Source of the DNA: Mogibacterium sp.
GTDB lineage: Bacteria; Bacillota; Clostridia; Peptostreptococcales; Anaerovoracaceae
Reading direction: 5' to 3'
Assembly (NCBI GenBank): GCA_012840975.1
Contig: DUVP01000015.1
Span: 1 to 46,903, forward strand
DNA length: 46,903 bases
Part shown: positions 18,453 through 26,039 of the stretch, in pieces
Layout of the letters: every line of letters begins with the position of its first letter
Position numbering within the stretch: position 1 is the stretch's first letter
Position numbers and translations under genes: made by a program
Notes under the pieces: generated by a model
What the model saw: only the letters and a program-made list of their open reading frames with translations
Told to the model about the DNA's origin: nothing
The model's database searches: none

Positions 18453-18863
18453 TTAGAAACGTTGTTTAGATTTATTTTTGATATAGCTTTTTATCATGTG
18501 CCAAATCTTTCGTATGACAGCAAAGATTAAAAACATAAAAAGAAAGCCTGCAAGTCCCGATGTAACATCGGCAAGCTCGACTGCTCCTGTACCCGTGTAC
18601 CATTGACCTATCTCAATAGCAAATGTAATTACAATAAGCAGACTGAATACGTATATCCACGTAATTGTCATTATATAATCACGCTTTGCCAGTGCTTTAA
18701 AAATAGGGTAGATCACAAAAATCAGTGCCATTCCAAGGAGTCCGATTACCAGAAAATGAAGCTGCTTGTCACTAAAGTACAGCTCTTTCGAGTCGTTAAG
18801 GGTCAGTATTTTGTTATGAATTCTCGTTATCCACGATATTATCGGATATAATAAATTTGCCAT
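18453..18863 (-). CDS. VanZ-like small membrane protein
   Basis: A 136-residue protein with about three hydrophobic segments (near residues 34-55, 66-84 and 103-118) and a basic C-terminal tail. The block FAIEIGQWYTGTGAVELADVTSG resembles the E-x2-Q ... D-x2-xN/S-x2-G pattern of VanZ-family proteins. That family is associated with envelope and glycopeptide tolerance, but its chemistry is not known. The gene is divergent from the amino-sugar cluster and stands just upstream of the purine operon on the same strand. The only ribosome-binding-like sequence is AAGG 11 nt before ATG. Confidence 0.6.
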   Translation of the reverse strand: MANLLYPIISWITRIHNKILTLNDSKELYFSDKQLHFLVIGLLGMALIFVIYPIFKALAKRDYIMTITWIYVFSLLIVITFAIEIGQWYTGTGAVELADVTSGLAGFLFMFLIFAVIRKIWHMIKSYIKNKSKQRF

Positions 18864-18966
18864 GTCGTGATTATACCTTAAGATATATTTCTTTTGTGTT
18901 GTTATAGAGAATTTATCATATAGTATATAGCCCTTCTCCTTTCTTTATTTTAGACATATGCTTTTC

Positions 18967-18995
18967 TTGACAACTTTCTATAATGATAATAAAAT
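18967..18995 (+). promoter_or_regulatory. Promoter of the glmM/nagB cluster
   Basis: TTGACA (18967-18972), a 17-nt spacer and TAAAAT (18990-18995) form a near-consensus vegetative promoter. It leaves a leader of about 58 nt before the ATG at 19060, which has AAAGGAAA as ribosome binding site. The facing strand carries an overlapping TTGTCA ... TAAAAT that could weakly drive the VanZ-like gene. Confidence 0.65.
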
Positions 18996-19059
18996 TTGTT
19001 ATTGTACAGTTTAAGAATATATGGTTTTCTAATAGAAAGAATTCGAAAGGAAAATTAAT

Positions 19060-19719
19060 ATGTTTACAATAAATGATCTCTATAATCTTGAACATACGAT
19101 AGCCAAAGACTATCTTTCGCAATATACCTATCCATGGAAAGCGCTTAAAGAAATCAAAAGCTTTATACTTAAAACGGGTTCCTCACTCGATAATAATTAT
19201 GAAGAGATTTCTGAAAATGTTTGGGTGCATAAGACGGCAAAAGTTTTTTCTTCATCTTATATTGGTGCTCCCTGCATAATAGGTCCCGAGTCTGAAGTAC
19301 GACACTGTGCTTTTATCAGGGGGTCTGCTCTGGTAGGTCAAAATTGTGTTGTAGGTAACTCTACAGAGCTCAAGAATGTCATTCTTTTTGATGCTGTTCA
19401 GGTACCGCATTTTAATTATGTCGGAGATTCTATCCTGGGGCATTTTGCACATATGGGTGCCGGCTCAATAACATCTAATGTAAGGTCGGATAAGAAGCTC
19501 ATTACTATTCATAACGGAGAAGAAAAGATAGAAACAGGTCTTAAAAAAATCGGAGCAATGATAGGGGATTATGTTGAAATCGGTTGTAATGCTGTTCTTA
19601 ATCCGGGAACAATAATCGGAAGAAACAGCATCATCTATCCTACAAGCTGTGTTCGGAAAGTTGTTCCGGAAAACAGCATATACAAAGTCTCCGGAATTAT
19701 TGTAAAGAAAGAAGGTTAA
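19060..19719 (+). CDS. Left-handed beta-helix sugar acyltransferase, GlmU C-terminal-like
   Basis: A 219-residue protein with hexapeptide repeats (IGAPCIIGPESEVRHCAFIRGSA type), a GHFAHMGAGS motif and a C-terminal IGDYVEIGCNAVLNPGTIIG coil. It resembles the acetyltransferase half of GlmU but has no nucleotidyltransferase Rossmann domain. The N-terminal 60 residues are a helical extension. The gene lies 3 nt before glmM, so it probably acts on hexosamine phosphate, most simply as glucosamine-1-phosphate N-acetyltransferase or a related sugar-phosphate acyltransferase. A separate uridylyltransferase would then be needed. The exact substrate is inferred from context only. Confidence 0.7.
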   Translation: MFTINDLYNLEHTIAKDYLSQYTYPWKALKEIKSFILKTGSSLDNNYEEISENVWVHKTAKVFSSSYIGAPCIIGPESEVRHCAFIRGSALVGQNCVVGNSTELKNVILFDAVQVPHFNYVGDSILGHFAHMGAGSITSNVRSDKKLITIHNGEEKIETGLKKIGAMIGDYVEIGCNAVLNPGTIIGRNSIIYPTSCVRKVVPENSIYKVSGIIVKKEG

Positions 19720-19722
19720 GCT

Positions 19723-21069
19723 ATGGGTAAATATTTCGGAACAGACGGTTTCAGAGGAGAAGCAAATGTTAATTTGACATATGAACACGCAATCAAAATC
19801 GGACGATTTCTCGGATGGTATTACGGTGTCAATGAAGAGAAGGTCTCTAAAATTCTTATTGGTAAAGATACAAGAAGATCTTCATACATGTTTGAGTATG
19901 CACTTGCTGCCGGCATTACAGCTTCCGGTGGAGACGCTTACATAATGCACGTAACTCCAACTCCAAGCGTCTCCTATATAACCAGAACCGATGGTTTTGA
20001 CTGCGGTATCATGATAAGCGCGTCACACAATCCGTATTATGATAACGGAATCAAGCTTATGAACAGTGACGGAGAAAAAATAGAAGAGGAAATCATTCTC
20101 AAGATTGAAGAATACCTGGACGGGAATTTCGAAATTCCTCTTGCAACAAGAAATATCGGAAGAACTATCGACTATGTAGAAGGGCGTAACAGATACATAG
20201 GCTATCTAATCTCTTTGTCAAAATATTCGTTCAAGGGAGTTAAGGTAGGTCTTGATGCTGCAAACGGTTCAGCGTGGGCGATAGCAAAATCTGTTTTCGA
20301 CGCACTCGGTGCAAAGACCTATGTAATCAACAATTCTCCTAACGGTTTCAATATCAACAAAGACTGCGGATCTACGCACATGGAAGTTCTACAGCAGTAT
20401 GTTCTGGAAAATGGACTGGATGTCGGATTTGCTTATGACGGCGATGCCGACCGATGCCTTTGTGTTGATGAAAAGGGAAATATACTGACAGGAGATCATA
20501 TTATTTATATATATGGTCTTTATATGAAAGAGAGAGACAAGCTTATCAACAACAAAGTCGTAACAACTGTAATGAGCAATTTCGGGCTTTATAAGGCGTT
20601 AGATAAAGTCGGTATTGAATACGATACGACAAATGTCGGCGACAAATATGTTTACGAAAATATGAAGGAAACCGGAAACCGTCTCGGAGGAGAACAATCC
20701 GGTCACATAATATTCCTTAAATATGCCTCAACCGGTGATGGTGTTCTTACTTCCTTAAAAATAATGGAAGCAATACTTGCCAAGGACAAACCGCTGAGCG
20801 AGCTCGCTGAACCTGTTATTTATTATCCTCAAGTCCTTAAAAATGTTAAGGTGAAAAGCAAACCTGAAGCTTTAAACGACCCGGATGTCCGGGAAGTAAT
20901 ACAAAAAATGTCCGATAAGCTTGGTAACGACGGAAGAATCCTGGTCAGGGAAAGCGGTACGGAGCCTGTTATCCGTGTCATGGCAGAAGCTGAAACAGAT
21001 CATGCATGCGAATCGGCTGTCGCTGCTATAATTGATGTCATTAAAGCAAAAGGACATGTTGCAAACTAA
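19723..21069 (+). CDS. glmM: Phosphoglucosamine mutase
   Basis: Interconverts glucosamine-6-phosphate and glucosamine-1-phosphate for UDP-GlcNAc synthesis. The 448-residue protein has the N-terminal FGTDGFRG, the phosphoserine loop ISASHNP (Ser101), the metal loop DGDADR (239-244), the sugar loop GEQSGH and the phosphate-binding RESGTEPVIRVMAE. It is translated 3 nt after the beta-helix transferase and followed 37 nt later by nagB, so the three genes look like one operon around GlcN-6-P. A broader phosphohexomutase activity cannot be excluded from sequence. Confidence 0.9.
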   Translation: MGKYFGTDGFRGEANVNLTYEHAIKIGRFLGWYYGVNEEKVSKILIGKDTRRSSYMFEYALAAGITASGGDAYIMHVTPTPSVSYITRTDGFDCGIMISASHNPYYDNGIKLMNSDGEKIEEEIILKIEEYLDGNFEIPLATRNIGRTIDYVEGRNRYIGYLISLSKYSFKGVKVGLDAANGSAWAIAKSVFDALGAKTYVINNSPNGFNINKDCGSTHMEVLQQYVLENGLDVGFAYDGDADRCLCVDEKGNILTGDHIIYIYGLYMKERDKLINNKVVTTVMSNFGLYKALDKVGIEYDTTNVGDKYVYENMKETGNRLGGEQSGHIIFLKYASTGDGVLTSLKIMEAILAKDKPLSELAEPVIYYPQVLKNVKVKSKPEALNDPDVREVIQKMSDKLGNDGRILVRESGTEPVIRVMAEAETDHACESAVAAIIDVIKAKGHVAN

Positions 21070-21106
21070 CACACCGACTTAAAAATAAAATTCAAGGAAA
21101 AAAACG

Positions 21107-21841
21107 ATGTTTCATATCACAGTAAGTGAAAGCTATGAAGAGCTTTCAAACGAAGCCTTTAAGGTAATGAAAGAGGTTCTGGACGGTGATCATTCCCCTG
21201 TTCTGGGTCTCGCTACGGGTTCCAGTCCTGTCGGACTTTATAAGAATATGATCAAAGATCATATAGAAAACGGTACCAGTTATAAAGATATTATTACTTT
21301 CAATTTGGATGAATACATAGGTCTTCCAAGGAGCCATAAGGAAAGCTATTGGGCTTTTATGCACGAGCATTTGTTCGATCACATAGATATTCCCGCCGAA
21401 AACATTCATATTCCATTCGGTAACGGTGAAGACCCTGAAGCGGACTGTGCAGCATATGAAGAAGAGCTTTCTAAATACACTATTGATCTCCAGGTCCTTG
21501 GAGTAGGAACCGATGGGCATATAGCTTTTGACGAGCCCGGGTCTTCTTTTGATTCTGTAACCCGTGTTACAACCCTGAATGAGCGGACGAGAAGGGACAA
21601 CTCAAGGTTCTTCGACGGGGATATCGACAAGGTTCCAAAGCAGGCTGTAACAATGGGGCTTGCAAACATTATTAAAGCACGCAAAATCATAATGATAGCA
21701 ACAGGTGAAAATAAAGCGGATGCTGTCAAAGGAATGCTTGAAGGAGAAATGTCACCTGACTGTCCGGCAAGCATACTGCAAAGCCACCCTGAAGTATATG
21801 TTTTTCTGGATGAGGCCGCTGCAAGTAAGCTCAGCAGGTAA
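21107..21841 (+). CDS. nagB: Glucosamine-6-phosphate deaminase
   Basis: Converts glucosamine-6-phosphate to fructose-6-phosphate and ammonia. The 244-residue length fits the Gram-positive form. Catalytic motifs are present: LATGSSP for phosphate binding, FNLDEYIGL (Asp68) and LGVGTDGHIAFDEP (His138). AAGGA lies before the ATG. Pairing with glmM in one operon places degradative and biosynthetic exits from GlcN-6-P under common control. In this organism, released ammonia could even serve the Cys-less PurF, although that link is speculative. Confidence 0.95.
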   Translation: MFHITVSESYEELSNEAFKVMKEVLDGDHSPVLGLATGSSPVGLYKNMIKDHIENGTSYKDIITFNLDEYIGLPRSHKESYWAFMHEHLFDHIDIPAENIHIPFGNGEDPEADCAAYEEELSKYTIDLQVLGVGTDGHIAFDEPGSSFDSVTRVTTLNERTRRDNSRFFDGDIDKVPKQAVTMGLANIIKARKIIMIATGENKADAVKGMLEGEMSPDCPASILQSHPEVYVFLDEAAASKLSR

Positions 21842-21885
21842 AAACTTACAACAAATCAAATCTTATACAGCCGAAAAATCAATTT

Positions 21886-22467
21886 ATGAAAAAAAATCAG
21901 AAAAAACTATTTGAAACTATCGATTTGATTATGATCCCGATGTTCGCAATAGTAATAGCCATATCAGGTATGCTTTCCATACCGTCTGTGGTTCCTTTCA
22001 CTATGCAAACCATGGGGATCTTCTTAACCTTGCTTGTTTTGGGAGGCTTTCAGGGAACGATTTCAATATTAATATATATTTTACTGGGTTCATTCGGTCT
22101 TCCTGTTTTTTCAGGTTTCTCTTCGGGAATAGGTGTGCTGGCAGGTCCTACAGGGGGCTATATTGTCGGATTCCTGCTCATCGGTTTTGTATATCACATT
22201 ATCGAGTCTAGGACACCGGATTGGCAAAAAAACAAGCAGCCGTTCAGGCAAATTGCCGCACTGCTGCTTGGACTGTTTTTCTGTTATACCTTCGGAACGC
22301 TCTGGTTTGTGAAAATCTACACCGGGTCTATCACTACAGAAGGCATAGTTTCAGCCATATCGGTATGTGTTCTTCCTTTTATCCTGCCGGATCTGTTGAA
22401 ATTATGGCTTGCTTTCGTATTGTCTTCTCGAATAAAATCTCTCCTGAATATTGCAAAGAAACAATAA
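21886..22467 (+). CDS. bioY: Biotin ECF transporter substrate-binding subunit
   Basis: A 193-residue polytopic membrane protein with the BioY core: VPFTMQTMGIFLTLL, GSFGLPVFSGF and GIGVLAGPTGGYIVGF, followed by two or three further helices. BioY captures biotin and couples to the shared EcfT-EcfA-EcfA' energising module, which is not encoded nearby. No biotin synthesis genes and no clear BirA operator are visible. The ATG has a poor ribosome binding site (CGAAAAATCAATTT), so expression may be low or coupled to nagB, 44 nt upstream. Confidence 0.93.
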   Translation: MKKNQKKLFETIDLIMIPMFAIVIAISGMLSIPSVVPFTMQTMGIFLTLLVLGGFQGTISILIYILLGSFGLPVFSGFSSGIGVLAGPTGGYIVGFLLIGFVYHIIESRTPDWQKNKQPFRQIAALLLGLFFCYTFGTLWFVKIYTGSITTEGIVSAISVCVLPFILPDLLKLWLAFVLSSRIKSLLNIAKKQ

Positions 22468-22490
22468 TTTTATATTAGATTAACATCTTT

Positions 22491-23612
22491 TTATCTGACT
22501 ATACGTCTCACCGTTACAAGTTTCTTTCTGCTTACAGGTCTTATACTTACACCTAATTTCGATGTTGCATCTATCATTTTGCCATTACCGATATATATTC
22601 CTACATGCGATTTATAGCAAATAATATCTCCTTTCTGGGCTTTAGAATACGAAACTCCTATGCCCGAACGTTTCATTCCCGGGTGGCTCATTGGCAGATA
22701 GATGCCATATTTAGCATATATCGCTTTTACAAGTCCCAAACAGCTGACTCCTGTTTTCAAGCTTCTTCCGCCCCAAACATATCTTACCTTTCCAATATAA
22801 TTTGATGCTGTAGTAACAAGCTCGGCTCCATCCTTAAAGACCGGATCACCATCATAAGTTCTCCAATCCTCTCCTTCAGGCAATCCAAGAGTTCCTTTTA
22901 TAATAGTTGCTTTTGATCCCTTATCCAGAATTTCTCTGGCTGTCTGCTCTTTTGAAACTATTTTTCCATTAACTGATTTATATGTAATGGAAATTTTCTG
23001 CCTTCCTTTCTTGCCCTTGACTTTAATCTTAGCTTCACCGGCAAGCATAGTTTTATCTTTCTCATAATTCGGTTTCGGTATATAATCCTTTTCTTTAGTA
23101 TCTGCACTTATAACGATAATTTCTACAGGTCTTTTTTCTTTCTTTGTTGTTTTTACCTTGTCCCGGATGCATTCTGCGGCCTCTTCAGATGACACGATTT
23201 TCTGACTATCCGCTTTGATGCTGTCGGCTTTTTTAATCTTAATTCTTTTATTGCTGCTTACAACTTTTATATCTGTTTTTTCTTTTGAATATTCATCATA
23301 TACTTTATTCAAAGCATCATCTGCAGCTGCTTCGTTTTTAACGTAGCAAATAGGCTGATTATCCACTGTAATTGCATAAGGATAAAGAGAAAAGAATTTG
23401 GATGCTGCAAAAGCGAAGAGACTCATAAAAACACCTATAATCAACAGACTTGCTGCAATTTTTCTATGATTCCTACAAATGGCTTTGCATATCCCTGTCT
23501 TTTTTTTCTTCTTTTCTCTCGGTTTTCTATCTTTTATTCTTTTTGCTCTTGATTTCTTTTCTTCTTTCTTATCTTCTGTCTTCTCAGGAATATTATTTTC
23601 TTGAATTTCCAT
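22491..23612 (-). CDS. Membrane-anchored G5-NlpC/P60 peptidoglycan hydrolase
   Basis: A 373-residue protein with a very basic cytoplasmic N-terminus (residues 1-50), one membrane segment (about 52-72), an extracellular region with a G5-like domain (about 190-245, including ITYKSVNGKIVSKEQ) and a C-terminal NlpC/P60 domain. The catalytic Cys291 sits in SCLGLVKAIY and His336 in SHVGIYIGNG. The family cleaves the D-Glu-diamino-acid bond in stem peptides. G5 domains often accompany cell-wall enzymes and may bind glycans. The gene converges with bioY. The repetitive lysine content at the N-terminus is unusually high, perhaps for membrane orientation. Confidence 0.9.
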   Translation of the reverse strand: MEIQENNIPEKTEDKKEEKKSRAKRIKDRKPREKKKKKTGICKAICRNHRKIAASLLIIGVFMSLFAFAASKFFSLYPYAITVDNQPICYVKNEAAADDALNKVYDEYSKEKTDIKVVSSNKRIKIKKADSIKADSQKIVSSEEAAECIRDKVKTTKKEKRPVEIIVISADTKEKDYIPKPNYEKDKTMLAGEAKIKVKGKKGRQKISITYKSVNGKIVSKEQTAREILDKGSKATIIKGTLGLPEGEDWRTYDGDPVFKDGAELVTTASNYIGKVRYVWGGRSLKTGVSCLGLVKAIYAKYGIYLPMSHPGMKRSGIGVSYSKAQKGDIICYKSHVGIYIGNGKMIDATSKLGVSIRPVSRKKLVTVRRIVR

Positions 23613-23700
23613 ATCATTACACCCTTCGATTCAACTGTTTTCAGATAAGCATTTTTATTATAGCATATGGTCGAATTTATATACAAACACTTAACTCACA

Positions 23701-23750
23701 AAACAAGCCCTGCTTTTATGAATTTTACTTCACAAAAGCAGGGCTTGTTT
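23701..23750 (-). terminator. Strong terminator between the DUF3021 gene and the NlpC/P60 gene
   Basis: Perfect 17-bp arms (23701-23717 and 23734-23750) flank a 16-nt loop, beginning 13 nt after the DUF3021 stop. The minus strand continues TTTGTGAG. The A/T-rich arm ends make it potentially bidirectional. Confidence 0.8.
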
Positions 23751-23763
23751 ACTGCGGGAACAA

Positions 23764-24201
23764 CTACGAGTTTAATTCGTTGATTCGTTCATTCATTTGC
23801 TTTGCTATTTTCTTATTATGAGAATAGAAGAACATCCAAATAATCAATGCCACAACAATTTCCGCTAATACGATGCCTGTAGCCGTGAGTATTCCGTATT
23901 CCGTCGGGATCCATCCGACTGCAAATGCCGTTATCGTCATTACGATGCAGCCTATACCCATGTGGATAAGCGACTGAGCACGAACCGACATTTTATCGTT
24001 ATCATACACAAGTGTCGGAAGCCCGAAACCGAGCCCGATTACCAGTGTCCCGATAACCATTTTTGTATAAGCATAATTTTCCATTTTAAAGTTGCCTTTA
24101 TATGCAAGATCGAATATCACTCCGAAGAGACAGAATATTGCTGCAGCAATTCCAATTGATATAACTGTGCTTAATAATAAATTATGTTTTTTATTTTCCA
24201 T
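23764..24201 (-). CDS. DUF3021 membrane protein
   Basis: A 145-residue protein with four predicted membrane helices (about 11-31, 46-64, 77-98 and 105-127) and a charged, asparagine-rich tail. Proteins of this family are commonly encoded just after a LytTR DNA-binding protein, as here (14 nt downstream), and probably act as its membrane partner or sensor; the mechanism is not established. ATG 24201 is chosen because GAAGGGGG lies 8 nt upstream; an in-frame TTG six codons earlier is disfavoured. Confidence 0.85.
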   Translation of the reverse strand: MENKKHNLLLSTVISIGIAAAIFCLFGVIFDLAYKGNFKMENYAYTKMVIGTLVIGLGFGLPTLVYDNDKMSVRAQSLIHMGIGCIVMTITAFAVGWIPTEYGILTATGIVLAEIVVALIIWMFFYSHNKKIAKQMNERINELNS

Positions 24202-24215
24202 GACTACTACCCCCT

Positions 24216-24650
24216 TCAAATTCCTAAATATTTTTTTAATTCCGGTAAGAATTTCCTCGAAACGTAATCGCTGATATTATTATTCAGCCTGAGAATCAGA
24301 GTGCCGCTGAATCCCGCTTCTACGCTTTGTATACACGAAAGATTTATGACGGTCTGTTTTGAGATCCGCATGAAGCCTGCTCCAAGCTGCTCGATTAGCT
24401 CATACAAACGTTTCCTCGAATAGTACTTTGATTTTTCCGTGTAAATCACAGTATTGCCGCCTTCAACACGAACCATATAGACTTCTTCCGGCTTAATAAC
24501 AACCATCCTGTCTTCCTGTTGTGCAATAATCGGAGAATTATCGGTAGCGAGTATATCAATGATTTTTTGGATTTCATCTGTTACAGCATCTGTAAATATT
24601 ACCGCATACGGCGGAAAATATTCTTCAGACACTTCTACGTTCACTTTCAT
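24216..24650 (-). CDS. LytTR-family DNA-binding regulator
   Basis: A 144-residue protein whose C-terminal two thirds (about 50-144) match the LytTR DNA-binding fold: EEVYMVRVEGGNTVIYTE, YYSRKRLYELIEQL, FMRISKQTVINLSCIQSV and SDYVSRKFLPELKKYLG. The N-terminal 50 residues form a small alpha/beta extension and are not a receiver domain, so phosphorylation control is unlikely. AAAGGAG precedes ATG 24650; an upstream TTG is ignored. Together with the DUF3021 gene it forms a two-gene unit, probably autoregulated through repeats just upstream. Confidence 0.9.
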   Translation of the reverse strand: MKVNVEVSEEYFPPYAVIFTDAVTDEIQKIIDILATDNSPIIAQQEDRMVVIKPEEVYMVRVEGGNTVIYTEKSKYYSRKRLYELIEQLGAGFMRISKQTVINLSCIQSVEAGFSGTLILRLNNNISDYVSRKFLPELKKYLGI

Positions 24651-24723
24651 ATGTTTGGCTCCTTTCCTTGCTTTTGTCAATGAAATATTACAGCAATATT
24701 GGAATTTTGTCCCGCAATCAGCG

Positions 24724-24774
24724 GTAAGATGCTCAAATTCGAATGTGAGATGCTAATGATTTCGATTGAGACAT
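24724..24774 (-). promoter_or_regulatory. Phased direct repeats upstream of the LytTR gene (candidate operator)
   Basis: GTAAGATGCT (24724-24733), GTGAGATGCT (24745-24754) and a weaker TTGAGACAT (24766-24774) are spaced 21 bp, two helical turns, and start 74 bp upstream of the LytTR start. LytTR dimers bind direct repeats on one DNA face with about this spacing. The repeat sequence itself differs from the textbook LytTR box. Confidence 0.45.
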
Positions 24775-24778
24775 ACAG

Positions 24779-24816
24779 AAAAAAAAGGAGCTATATGACT
24801 CTCGTCATATAGCTCC
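24779..24816 (-). terminator. Terminator of the rpsF-ssb-rpsR operon
   Basis: A perfect 13-bp stem (GGAGCTATATGAC / GTCATATAGCTCC) with loop TCTC starts 17 nt after the rpsR stop. On the minus strand it is followed by eight uninterrupted T residues. Confidence 0.93.
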
Positions 24817-24832
24817 CTGATAAAACTTCTCT

Positions 24833-25081
24833 TTACAGCTCTGCATCAAACGGCAGTATAGCCACAACTCTGGCTCTTTTGATAGCTTTAGCTACTGCTC
24901 TCTGGTGCATTGCACAGGTTCCTGTAACTCTTCTCGGAAGAATTTTACCTCTTTCGGTAATATACTTCTTCAGAGTTTCAGCATCCTTATAATCGATTTT
25001 CTTTTCTTTATCAGCGCAGAATTGACAGACTTTCCTACGTCTTCTGTCCGACATCACGCGCCTAACCGGTCTGTTATTCAT
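24833..25081 (-). CDS. rpsR: Ribosomal protein S18
   Basis: An 82-residue small-subunit protein that binds with S6 on the 16S rRNA platform. It has the RRKVCQFC and [27 protein letters not shown] blocks. The extra cysteines (CQFC plus CAMH) mark the zinc-binding C-type paralogue. It is third in the standard rpsF-ssb-rpsR order. Confidence 0.98.
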   Translation of the reverse strand: MNNRPVRRVMSDRRRRKVCQFCADKEKKIDYKDAETLKKYITERGKILPRRVTGTCAMHQRAVAKAIKRARVVAILPFDAEL

Positions 25082-25096
25082 TCGTGCTTCCCCTTT

Positions 25097-25570
25097 CTAG
25101 AACGGAAGAGCATCATCAACTGCCTGGAATGTGTCCGGTGCATCGTCAAAATCACCGAACTCCTGAGTCTGAGAGAATCCGCTTCCCGTTGTGTCATCAG
25201 TATCATTATTGTCTCTTGAAAATCCTCCCATGGATCCGCCTGTCTGGCCTCCCTGGCTGCTGCCAAGAAACTCAACTCTGTCCGCAACTACATCTGTAGT
25301 GTATACAGTCACACCTTCTCTGTTCTTGTAACTTCCGGTCTGGATTCTTCCAAGCACAGCCACCTGTCTTCCCTTGGAAAGATATCTGTCACATGTCTCT
25401 GCCTGTCTTCCCCAGACTGTGATACGTATAAAATCCGCTCCCGCGTCTTCTCCGCTTCTCCTCGGTCTATCGACCGCCAGTGTAAAACGGGTTACTGCTG
25501 TCTGCGTATTAGGTGTGTAACTGAGTTCCGGATCTTTTGTAAGTCTTCCTATAAGTACAACATTATTCAT
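25097..25570 (-). CDS. ssb: Single-stranded DNA-binding protein
   Basis: 157 residues: an N-terminal OB fold (NNVVLIGRLTKDPELSYTPN, FIRITVWGRQAE) of about 110 residues, a glycine/aspartate/glutamine-rich flexible linker, and the acidic C-terminal tip DDALPF that recruits replication and repair partners. It lies between rpsF (18 bp upstream) and rpsR (15 bp downstream), the usual Firmicute arrangement. Confidence 0.98.
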   Translation of the reverse strand: MNNVVLIGRLTKDPELSYTPNTQTAVTRFTLAVDRPRRSGEDAGADFIRITVWGRQAETCDRYLSKGRQVAVLGRIQTGSYKNREGVTVYTTDVVADRVEFLGSSQGGQTGGSMGGFSRDNNDTDDTTGSGFSQTQEFGDFDDAPDTFQAVDDALPF

Positions 25571-25588
25571 TTCGGATCTTACCTTTCA

Positions 25589-25876
25589 CTACTCTTCGTC
25601 TTCGCAGACGATAATATGTCTCATTACATTCTCATTGATCTTAAGCCTTCTGTCGAGTTCTTTAGGAAGTTCAGGTTCAGCCTTGAAAGGCAAAACTACA
25701 TAATATCCCGTAGTTCTGTTATTGATCGTATAGGCAAGTCTTCTCTCTCCCCATACATCAGCCTCTCCCGCTTCTCCCGCTTCATTGATGATCGACTTTA
25801 CAGTCTCCACCAATTCATCCTTCTTATCCCCGTCCAGTGCCGGATCAAGCACGAATAAAAGTTCATACTCTCTCAT
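25589..25876 (-). CDS. rpsF: Ribosomal protein S6
   Basis: A 95-residue protein beginning MREYELLFVLDPALD, with the WGERRLAY and GYYVVLPF strands and the RRLKINENVMRHIIV helix. It heterodimerises with S18 in the ribosome. ATG 25876 follows GGAGGAGA at ideal spacing; a longer track-frame start twelve codons upstream lies in the leader and is rejected. Confidence 0.98.
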   Translation of the reverse strand: MREYELLFVLDPALDGDKKDELVETVKSIINEAGEAGEADVWGERRLAYTINNRTTGYYVVLPFKAEPELPKELDRRLKINENVMRHIIVCEDEE

Positions 25877-25900
25877 CTTGTCTCCTCCTGTGGTCTTATG

Positions 25901-25948
25901 ACACCGGTTCACCCGGTGTAGCAGGTCTGCATGTCCGAATTGACACGC
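25901..25948 (-). ncRNA. rpsF leader with two hairpins (S6:S18 autoregulatory RNA candidate)
   Basis: The transcript leader before rpsF can fold into two hairpins: GCGTGTC with GACATGC (one G-U pair), then ACACCGG with CCGGTGT around a 5-nt loop. Known S6:S18 leader motifs carry a conserved ACCGG/CCG element recognised by the S6:S18 complex to repress the operon. The match here is by position and CCG-rich hairpin only, so this is tentative. Confidence 0.45.
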
Positions 25949-25954
25949 CCAGTA

Positions 25955-25982
25955 ATTATACTAAATCCTTAAATAAAATCAA
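25955..25982 (-). promoter_or_regulatory. Promoter of rpsF-ssb-rpsR
   Basis: The minus strand reads TTGATT (25977-25982), a 16-nt spacer and a consensus TATAAT (25955-25960). The predicted start of transcription is about 70 nt before the rpsF ATG, leaving room for the leader hairpins. An AT-only inverted repeat (25981-25998) overlapping the -35 box may weakly terminate transcription from rmlA. Confidence 0.7.
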
Positions 25983-26039
25983 GTTTTTTATAAAACTTTC
26001 TATACCATACAATATCTGCATTTAATTATTTTCTTTTTT

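Noticed and set aside
18916-19122. Minus-strand small frame between the VanZ-like gene and the GlmU-like gene, ending in a 13-codon peptide
   Set aside because: It overlaps the promoter and start of the plus-strand gene. The 13-codon piece after an internal ATG has no support beyond a fortuitous AGGAG.
23450-23821. 123-residue plus-strand frame across the NlpC/P60 start and terminator
   Set aside because: It is the complement of the lysine-rich N-terminus (giving Phe/Leu/Ser runs) and crosses a strong terminator hairpin.
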